Under the pieces are notes generated by a model that searched no databases, was not told the DNA's origin, and worked only from the letters and a program-made list of their open reading frames with translations. Shown one piece after another: positions 1 through 11,400 of a stretch of DNA of 41,294 nt. The translations under genes were made by a program, and so were the position numbers. Source of the stretch: Zygnema cylindricum. Its lineage: Eukaryota; Streptophyta; Zygnematophyceae; Zygnematales; Zygnemataceae. Positions within the stretch are counted from its first letter, which is position 1; each line of letters opens with the position of its first letter. Location: NCBI GenBank assembly GCA_037447655.1, contig JBBHKE010002065.1:1-41294 (forward strand). Reading direction: 5' to 3'.

Positions 1-3000
1 CTCTCTCTCTCTCTCTCTCTTTGGTCTGGTTTTTCATGTGATGGAAAAACCATGTGATGGAAACATCTACAGGATGGAAGAAAAAAGTCAAACAAAACTG
101 TAAAAAAAAGAAAAGAAACCCCTTTGGCCATGAGTAATGTTGTTCATCTTTGTTGTGACATATGTCACGTTTCGATTAAGCTTTATTAACACACTTTTAT
201 GTCAAACTACGTTCATGTAAAAAAAAATCCTTGGATTCACAAGAAATCTTGTAAATAAATTTGTGACATATGTCGCCTGAGTACGTTTTGTTATTGCACA
301 TTATGTCATAATGTAAACTCCATTTTGTCTTTTACCGTTTGTCCCGCAAATAGATTTCCGCAGTTGATGCCTCGATTGACTTCAAAAAAGTCTAATCGAG
401 AAATTTTCGTGTTTCTTGCGAGAATTGTGTTGCATGGGCTGCTACTACTTCTGTCACTTTCCCGCACAATATCGATTCCAGTACAGATTTTTCTCGTATC
501 TGGTGTCCCTCTTTGGATGCAAACCTGCACAATTTTACAAATTTCCCTTTCTTAGAATTTCAATATTTTCTATTTAAACCGTACCTACTCTAAAACTTGT
601 CATTGAAAAAGTAAAATGATACACAAGAAGTAGATTAACTTCCATAAGAATGTCCGTTATGCGTATATCTATTGGAGATGTTTAGGGTTTTTTTACTCAC
701 ATTTTACAATTTCGAATTGAAAGATTTTGAGGCTTGATGCAAGAATTCTGCTTTCTTGTACCAGTTAACAGCAATTAAGCGTTGTACGGTTTTGTTCAAA
801 TAATTGTAGCACCGTAAAATATACAAAGGCCAAAAAAACTGTCTCCATAACTAATATGGACTATAGTACATTTACATGCTGATAGCATGAGGTCAATATG
901 AAATTTATTCACCATGAAACAACATTGTCACAACAATAAACAAAAAAAATGGAACAGAAGCATTTACATAAACTCCTCGGCCTTCAAATTTTCCCATTTA
1001 TATCGTTAGTTTGTCCACACAAATTACAGTGACTTTAAGTCAGCTCTAGAACTTTGTAGAGTCTTTCAAACATAACACACGTGATAAAAAGGATATTTTA
1101 TCCGAGATTTTAAATGTTCACAACGATTTACTTTTTCTAATGCTTTGTAAGGGCAGTTTTCGCAAGGTGGGATAGGACTTTCCCTCCAATCTTTCTTTTT
1201 TGCTCAATAGACTGTTTTTAAGCCTCTTTTTCATTTTTTTGGGTGCTTTTTGGTTTTTTTTAACCTGCTGCCCGGGTTGAATCCCCACAGGGTACCCCTC
1301 TGGGGTTTGACCGACCAAGCAATAAAGTCCCGGATTTAATATAGGGAGAGAGCCTGTCGCGAGATTGAATGTTTGTTCAATAGCGTAACAAAAATCTCCC
1401 TGAATAGAAAAGAAAACCAAGACAAAAAATCACATTAAATACAGTTGAGAAAAACTAGAGGACATAAAGTTGAGCACAATGTGAGTGAGCATTGGAAAAT
1501 TGGAATTTCCCACCTTCAGTCAAGTAATATATACAACAATTAAAAAAAGAAAAAATAGAAATTATTTTTTACTTGCCACCAGTGGGAAAAGTAAATGAGA
1601 CAGATATACTTTAGGTTTCCATGATTTGCATGTTTAGGCAGTTGAAACTCGTAACTGCTTCTCAGAGATCAATGAAATAGTTTAATTGATCCTATGATGT
1701 TTAATCTATGAATTACAAGTAGACTGGTTTTATGGAAATCAGCGTTTGTGAATCTTTTGAGCTATACTTACTTTTTGAATGCTGTAAAGAACTTTGCATG
1801 AGCTTGCCCCAGAGTTTTGGACGTTTAAAACATCTCCGACCCATAAGTTATTTGTTAAACAGAGATCCTACATAGAAACAATAAACAAAAAGGTAACATC
1901 AAATGAAATGGACAAATAGTCTTGCTTGAACATACGACATACGTGACTTCATCAATTCGCGCACCAACATCACGATCGAGAAAGAAAATTGAAGATTAGA
2001 AATTTCCAATTCAACATAGTTACATACACAACAATATATTGAAAACGAAAACGAAAACGTTTTTGTGAATCCAGGCACAAAACATGGATATCAAAAGAGG
2101 TTCAATAGTAACTTTTTTTTATGTTACGTTCAACTTCTAGTTGGAAGGGATTTTAGGGCAATTAAAAAATTCCCAACTCATCAAATCCAGAAAATTAAAT
2201 TTAATCCGATCTACACATAATTGCTCTTCAATTAGCCACCATTAACATCATCCACACTGATTACCAATCATGTCTCATCTCAAGGTAAACCCCTTCATTA
2301 CAACACTCGTTGGTGTAAAGTGCACCTCAAATAGAAGAATTTAAATATAATCAGTGTGGACTAGCAGTAATAACAAAGTTAAACCTTGCTTGCGAAATCC
2401 AACATATTAGTCTTGGAACATATAAGTCATGAAAGGTATAGAAATTTCAAGAAAATAAATTTTCACCTTTCGTATGTTCGTATTTTGACGAAGAAGCTGT
2501 TGAATAGTTAATCCAAAAGCATACGCAATGACATAACAATAATCGCCCGAAAGTACTTTATAAGTTTGTGGTAAAGTCGAATCAGTAGCCACAGCTGCAA
2601 CAAGTTAAAGTTCAAATAAAGTTATCAAATAACTACTAATAAGTTGTTGAGTGATAGTAAATGTGTTAGAAGATTTTCAATAAGTGTAATCGCTCTTGTT
2701 GTAAATGCTCCTGACATACAGTAACTAACCAATGCTTTTTCACAAAGATCAAAAGAAGACAACAATGGAGACTTTCAAATAAAATAGTAATCAACATTCA
2801 AGACCTAACTTGTCACAGGTTATTTACTGTGATTCTTAAGCGTGTATGCAAGAAAATAAAATGCAATACATGAGTTTTTACGTGGTTTTGAAAAGTACTC
2901 ACGTGGGGCACACATGGGTTTTCCCTGGTTATTGATCGACGGTATATACCCAAGAAAACAAACGCAATGGTAAAGCCCATTTAGTTCATTAATACAACTT

Positions 3001-5438
3001 CCGGCTCCACACGGATTGAACCCTGAGGAACTGCAAACATCAACTGCAAAAAAAAAAACAAAAAAACAAATGTTTACAAACAACAATGACATTTAATGGC
3101 AAGCACCGCAAAATGAAAAAGGAAACAAAAGCATATATATATTATATGTTTCCATTAGGTAGGAGGGTAATAAGGGAAAGAAAAAAGAGCTTAAAAGATA
3201 TGGTAGTCTGACACTATTTCGAGAATAAGATGTAATGATGAATATATCAACATGAATGACAAAATAAGTTGAGTTTGAAGCGCTAGTAAAATGCGTTGAC
3301 ATAAACACATCACCAAAATTTCCACGGAGAAATAATAATTGTGGAACCGGTCACTTTACACTGTTTTTTTATAAATGATTTACAATGCTCAAACACAAAT
3401 CATACAAAGCCTTATTAAAAATGATATGCCCAAATCCCTAATATAAATGACATGAAAAAAGCTTTGGATACAAAAAGTAAAAACATAAATCATACACAAA
3501 GCTCAAAAATAAGTGACATACAAGGATAAACCTATAGAAATAATGTTACACAGCATTAATATAGGTGATATCACCAAATATCAAATGTAAATGATGTACA
3601 CAAAGCGTCAGTATAGATGATAAACTAAGTTTAAAAAGAAATGATTTTCCCAAAGCTCAAAATAAATGATCTACAAAGCTTGAACATAAATCAGATACAA
3701 CGGGCACACACGAATGATTTTAAGGATTTGAAAAATTTACCAAGGGCACATGTTGCGGTATTGTCGGAATTTTTCACACTAACATAGCCATTAGGACAAC
3801 TACACGTGTAAGAATTTGTGGGGGGAGAGGTAGAGGGAACACATATTCCGGATCCACACGGATTAATTCTGACGTTACATGCATTGTTGTCCGGAGCTGC
3901 ACCGAAAAAGAAAAGAAAAATGCAAAGAGATATTGAAAGGACGAAGGGGAGAGGGAGGACGACAAGAGAAGAAAAAAGCAGAAAAGGGAGGGAGAGAGAG
4001 GAAGGGGAAAGGAGAAAGGAGAGGGAGAGAGACATAGGAAAAAAGAGAGAGGGAGTCGAGAAGGAGGGAGAGAGGGAGAAAGAGGGCTAAATGCCTGGGA
4101 TTAAATTTCCAAATTATAAATTCAAGAAGCATAAAATTCCGGTACTTCTTTGGTCATGACAGGCTTTCCTTTTCAAAAACCATAAATTGATGATATGAAA
4201 TGGAAGTATCCCCTTAACATACCAGCAGTATACTCCAGTACCAAACAATAATAATAACAATAATAATTATAACACTATAATAATAAATAACAGTACTAAG
4301 AATAATAACAATGATGACAATAAAAATAATGATAACTGCGATAAAAATAATCATATTAATAACAAGATTAACAAATACAATAAACAACAATTACAAAAGT
4401 AGAAACAATAACAACAATATATAACAAAAATAATATTAAATAACAATACTAATAAACATATATAATAATAATAAGTAAGCAACAAAAAAAAAAAAAAAAA
4501 AAAACAAACAAACAAACAAAAATAGCAGGTAAGTGGATAAAGAAACCCCTTATTAATAAATAACATTAATAATAATAAAGAAAAATTGAAGAATAACAAA
4601 TATCAAAAAATAACTAACAAATTACAAGTAACAATAATAAATGATCAATGACAACAACATAATTTAATAACAACAATAATAACCAGTAGACTAATAGTAC
4701 AAATAACCATAATAAATATAATCTACCAAATAAAAAAATAATCATGACAAATAACACTAAATAAATAATAATAAAAATATAAAACAATAATAAATAATAC
4801 CAAAAAAAATAAATGATAGTAGTAGTAACAATAATAATAGAAAAAACAATTAAAATTATACTAAAAACAATAATACTACTAACAGCAACAATAATCATAT
4901 TTATAATAACAATAAAAACAATAACAATAATGACAATAACAATAAAAATAATAACGATAACAGTAATAAAAGAAACAGTTTTACACAGGTCTTTCCACGA
5001 TTTTTTTTCAGTTCAGACTCGTGGATGACAGATCTTACGTGAGATAACTGGGTATGAAGCGGGAAGGGAATTAATCCCACAAATTCCTCTTTTAATTCGC
5101 CCATACCCGTTTTGACCCCAATCGGATCCAAATGAATTGCGAATAATCCAATATGGAACACCATTTTCTGTACCGTATCCGACCAAAGTCACAAAATGGC
5201 TCAATTGTGAATCAATTTGACACTCATTTCGAGAATCTGTGAAGATGCCCCACTACATACAAAAAAAAATAAAAAAATGAGATAAGTATGAAGCCAAGTT
5301 AAAGCATGTCAATAATAATAAATCATGAGAAAAAGGATAGCAATGATAAGAAAGATCAAGACAATAATAAGGACAACAACGACAACAACAACAACGGCAA
5401 CAACAACGACAACAACAACGACAACAACAACGACAACT

Positions 5439-5471
<33 letters not shown>

Positions 5472-8400
5472 ACAACAAAGCCAACAACAACGACAACAAG
5501 GACAACGACAACAAGGACAACGACAACAAGGACAACGACAACAAGGACAACACCAACAACAACAACAACAACCACAACAACCACAACAGCGACAACAACA
5601 ACAAACAACAACAGTAGCAGCACCAACAAACCACAACCACCACCACAACAACCACAACACCAACTACAATCACACAACCACTACCACACATAGAAAAAAA
5701 ATCATTTCCACAAAAAGTTCAATTCTCAGTCAAATACGCATATATTGAGTTGAGCGTTTTCTCACACTCTCTCACTTCTTCTTCTCTCACACATCACTCA
5801 AAGCTTAGAATACAACTCACAGATAACCACTACCAAACAAAATAACTTACCTTAATCCTAAGACACAAAATGACAGTACTCACAAAAACACACAAAGAGA
5901 CAAACACGTAAGCACTAACCGACACATACATCAACAAAAAAAACGCGAACAAGGCCGTGTAAGTGATTTGAACGCGAAATTAGACACGCAAACTAAATAC
6001 TAGATATAACATACAAAAGCTAAGAAAAACACTCATGCGAACACTTAGCTGATTCTCACAATGTCAAAACTAACAGCAAAGACGTGGCCAGATGTGGACA
6101 AGAATGCGTTATCGGCCGTACACTCAGTGCAAATGCACGCCAGGACGGGGCAGGAGAGGAAACTGAGGGGTGAGTCAAGGAATAGCCGTAACGGGAACTG
6201 ATTTGGGAAAGGACTAAATTAATGGGGTCTCTCACTCTCTCGCTGCCCCCTCTCTCTCCTCTCTCTTCTCTCTCTCCAACTCTCCCTCCCTCCCGCCCTC
6301 CCTCCCTTGCTCCCTCTCCCCCCCCTCTCTCCCCCCCTCTCCATCCCTCTCCCTTCCTTCCTCACCCCCTCCCTCTCTCTCTCTGTCTCTCCCTCCCTCT
6401 CTCCCTCACTCCATTTCGTCTCTGCTTACCCCTATCCATGCCACGAGCTCGTCTGTGAACACCATGGCTGTGACGGCCGGCTGGCGACTTAATACCGCAA
6501 GTAGTGTGGATTCTGATTGAACCGAAGTCAGCTCGTATCGCGTAACTGCCACTGTTTTTTTTACCTGGCTTGCCTGGTTTCATTTTAGACGTCAAAGAAA
6601 AACAGGTTATAATATGTGGAATCGCACCTCATAACTTGTCACAGTTTTTTTCACCTGACTTGTCTGTTTACTGAAAAAGGATACTAACCAAACAACGCAA
6701 CATGGAAACTCATAAAACAATTTCCGAAACTGAACCAAAAGTAAAAAATATTTGCAAAACCACGAAAACAAACTTTCAAAAATGGAACGAAAACTAAAAA
6801 AAACAAATTTTAACCCACAAAAACTCCTTTGTTTACTGAACCGAAAACAAACCATGAAACCACATTTCAACTTCCCAGTACTAAATCTAAACTCAAAATT
6901 CCATTCAGCTTCTTTTCAAAAAACAGGAAAAAAAAAAACAATCGTGACAACCACCCTACAGCTTCCTATATCACGGCAACCAAAATTGAAAAGAAACACG
7001 GAAACCCACCTTACAACTTCCCAAACTTTGACCTTTATAAACTCCATAATCATTTTGCGTCGCAAGACCTCCCGATTGTGAAGCCAACCAATTAAAATTA
7101 TCTTCGGACCAACCTCCTTGACAAGAACCGAAACAATCTAAAATTTGTTGTTCCGAAAATACGATAGGATTCACATTATTTCCCAACCAAATATTATATG
7201 CTCCTTCAATCGAAGCAACAACCGCAAAAATAGAACACGCACCTGTGGAAAAAAAGTACAATGGGGCATAAAAAAGTATTTACTTGTACACAAATACTTG
7301 CAATTGATGAGATCAATTGACACTTAATAGTAAAAATTGAAGTTTGGAATTCCTGTATAGACAGTTTAAGCAACAGACAGTGTGGAACTAACGAATTTTA
7401 GTTGACTTGAAAACAATAACATATTAATTTCAGAGCTTCCGTTTTCTCATCTATACATCATTACCGACAATCAACAACAAAAACGATAACTAGACGGATA
7501 ATTTGAGCGTTTTTGCCAAAAAAGGATTCAAAACACTGAGTAGAAAATTTGAGCATCAATCAGCTTTTTTTTTTCCAACTTGTGGATACACAAAAAATTA
7601 GGGCTCACAGCCTACTTTTCACATACAAAAAGTAAAAGGGCCATCGGGTCTCTTCTGTTTGGTTGTCTTTCCGGTAAAACCTGTCATGGTTCACAACTAG
7701 TGCAAATAGTGTGATATTAATCATGATTATCGGGTAAAGGACATTAAATTGTCTCGTATCAATTATCGCCAGAATTTTCTTTGGTAAGCAATGTTAAAAA
7801 ATGTATCAAAGGGAACAAAACATAGTGTGGATTTAAGTCATTTACCGCACGTGAATTGGTCCTTTACTGGTCCAAAATATGACGACCAATCGACGGACGC
7901 CGGAAGATTTGAAATTTGACTCGAATGTCGAGAAAAAATATTTAAAGTTGAAGTTATCCCAGTAGGATCTTTTGATTGAGAAAGACCCGAGGGTGCTGTT
8001 CATATAAAAATGTGAAAACCAAAAAAGAAAATGTGAAAAATAAGAATGAAATGTTGCACAAATGTAAAGAAAGGAATTTGAATTGTAGGCTTTTTGGCAG
8101 TATTTTGGAGAGATTAACGATGTCTGGAAAAAGTGAAGTAAGCAGTATCAACAAAAAGATGATTCAACGCTCTAAAAAGGTTTCAAAAAACAAAAGCATA
8201 CAACAAGCAAGCTCAAAAATCAAAAGATGAAAAATCACTTGAAGATGGGAGGTCTTTTAGATTTTTGAATGATTAGAATTTTGCGATTTTAACTGGCACA
8301 GATTTCAGAGTATTAAATGGTTGAGTTTTTAGGATTACACACAAAAATTAGCGTTTACTAAAGATCGAGGGAGGGGTAGCCATAGTTGATTTATAATACT

Positions 8401-11400
8401 CCAATCGCTGACCAATTTACAGGTCCACTGTATTACGTAATCTCCAATTCTCCCAGTTTGTGCGTCAATACACATCCCTGACATTTTATTTTGCCATTGA
8501 ATTGCAAAATCTGTATCTTTACGAGAATAAATCGGTGCCCAAAGCTGGTTATCTGCGCGGTTGCAAGCTGCAACCAAAAAAAAAGGAAATGGGTGATACT
8601 TGCAATGTGATTTAGTTGTGAAATGCTTTTCTGAACTGGTGCAGAAAGAGTGGGAAAGGAAAAAAGGAAATGGGTGATATTATAGCGATTTAGGTGCGAA
8701 ACTAACTTTTCCGAGATAACTGGTTTACAAGGACAACGACGAGATAAATTTTAAACAATTTCTACAATGGTTTGTCAAGGGAGAAGGATAGAAGACAAAT
8801 TTCATCATTTTTGGCACTTGGACTGTAAACAGAGAAGGACACAAGGTAACCCTGGATATGACTTATCAAGTAGAGTCAGCAGAGAAAATAAATTATCATA
8901 AAAATAGGACCATTTGAACCATCAGATTTTTCCAGTCACGATAATGCATGGTAAAATGTGACATATTTTTGAAATAATATAATTAATACTGTCTTTTCAG
9001 CAATTTCGAGAAAAACCGAAAAGTTTTTGAAGGCAAGAATATTCTCAATTGAAAATTGAAAAAATAAGATCGTACATATTTCTTCAATCAAATTAAGAAT
9101 TTTTCAACTGTTAAATCCGATACGCTTTATGCTAAGCCTCCCTCAACAAGCACAATGGAAGTAGAGGGAGGAAATTCAGAAGTATAGTCTTTGATTGAAC
9201 ATAAGCCAATAATTTATTTGGAATAAGAAAAATACTCAAATACTTAACACAACACATACTTGAAAGAACCAATGCTGATCCCAAATAATTGGCCGAAACT
9301 GAAAGGCATTTCCCGGTGTTTTGTTGAAAATAATAATAATTGTTATAAATATTGAGAGTCCAAAGTCCTCCTACATTGTTATCGAAACCATTGGGATCTG
9401 AACGAAGAAGAAAAAAACCAGAATAGTATTAAAAGAAGAGGAGAAACGAAGAGGAGAAAAACCAAAAACGCAAAAGAAAAAAAGAAAAAAAAATGGACAT
9501 TGTCAACCACAAAATCCGAAAGGACAATGTTTTTGATTAAATAATGATATGAAAGCTTTTCTGTTAGAAAATATTAAGGGATTGTCAAAAGAACACATCA
9601 TCGATTGAAAGGAAAAAAAATATGAAACAGGACAATGTCAAAAAACAACAAATGAAAAGAGGTTCTAGGCAAAAAATTGAAGAAACAAGACAAAATAAAA
9701 GACTGTACATTGTCATCTAGAAAAACAAAAAGATGCTTTATAAATCCCAGAAACAAAAGCAAAAGCTGTGAAATACTTAAAAATTGAAAAGAAATGTACA
9801 AGCAGAGAAACAAAAACAGAAGAATGCATACAATAGGGAAAAGGTTTACATGCTACGGTTGCATGTAACTATTAACAATGAAAATGTTACAATAAGAGCA
9901 AAAAAGTGTGAATATTGCAATGTTTAAAAAATAACAAATGACACCTCAGCATAAGACAAAAAAGTCAAAATATTACAACTACATGAAAAGTAGTGGCAAA
10001 GGATTGTCGATACAAGAGAAGAAACAAAGTTCAAATACGGCAACTGCATAAAAGTCTAAAAAAAAGGAATGTCAATACAAGAGAAAAAAGTTTAAATATG
10101 ACAAAATGTTAATACGAGAAAAAAAGTTTGAATATTACAATTGTATAAAAGAATATAACTCCCATCTTGACTACCATTGTTAACTGACGCCCAGGCATTA
10201 TAAGAAATGGAGGGAATCACTAAAAATGGTCCGGAACTCGGAGATGTCCATGAACTCACATCCACGCCCCTGCACAGAGAGCCGGAGAGGGAGCGGGAGA
10301 GGGAGAGGGAGAAGGAAAGGGAGAAGGAGAATGAGAGAGAGAACAAGAGGGAAAGGGAGAGGGAGAATGAGAGAGAGAACAAGAGGGAGAGGGAGAGGAA
10401 AGGAGTGGGAGTGGGATAGGGAGAGAGAGAGGGAGATTGAGAGCGAGAATAAGAGGGAGAGTGATACGGAGAGGGAGAGGAAGAGGGAGATTGAGAGCGA
10501 GAACGAGAGGGAGACGGAGAGGGAGATTGAGAGCGAGAATAAAAGGGGGAGGGAGTGGAGAGCGAGAGGGGGATGGAGAGGGAGAGAGGGAGGGGGAGGG
10601 AGAGGGAGAGGGAGAGGGAGATGGAGAGGGAGAGCGAGAGGGAGAGGGAGAGGGAGAGGGAGGGAGAGGGAGAGGAAGAGGGAGAGAGAGAGGGAGAGGG
10701 AGGGAGAGGCAAAGGGAGAGGGAGAGGGAGAGGGAGGCAACCAATAAACCATTGTATTGGACATTGGACATCAACATCTAGCATCGTACATTAGACACTA
10801 GAAAATTAATCTTGCACAAGGGCATTGGACCCAAATAATTGAACATCACACATGGGAAAATGAATACTGGACGTTAGACTTTGGAGGTTGAAAATTGGAC
10901 ATTGGACAAAGGACACTTCATATTAATGGTGAAAAATTGAATAGTGGACATTGGACATTAGAAAATTGGGTGTTGGACGTTGACAATTGGATATTGGGAT
11001 TGAAAATTGGACATTTTACATTGGTTTGGGCATTAGACATTGGCATTGCGCGACATTAAAATTGGAAATTTTAACATAAAATATAAGACAGCGGACATTA
11101 TTCTTTTCACATTGTGGATTGGGCATCGCCAAAGGATGTAGGCAATCAGCTATCAAACATTGAAATTTCGAAACTGCGACAACGATATCACGCACTGAAC
11201 ATTTGACTTTGGCATTGCGCTTTGGACGCTGGACAATGTTGGACATTAGATTGGACAATGGATATCGGACATTGTACATTAGACATTGGACATTGGACAT
11301 CGGACATTGTACATTGGACATTGGACATTGGACATTGGACATCGGACATTGGACATTGGACAGTGGACAGCGGACATTGGACATTGTACATTGTACATTG

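Noticed and set aside
5253-5693. Long open frames rich in C, V, T or N across the CAA repeat
   Set aside because: All six frames are open because of trinucleotide composition; no domain, and they lie in an intron of the protease gene.
10092-10794. SPSPS- and EREREG-type open frames of up to 230 codons
   Set aside because: Products of the GGGAGA repeat on both strands.
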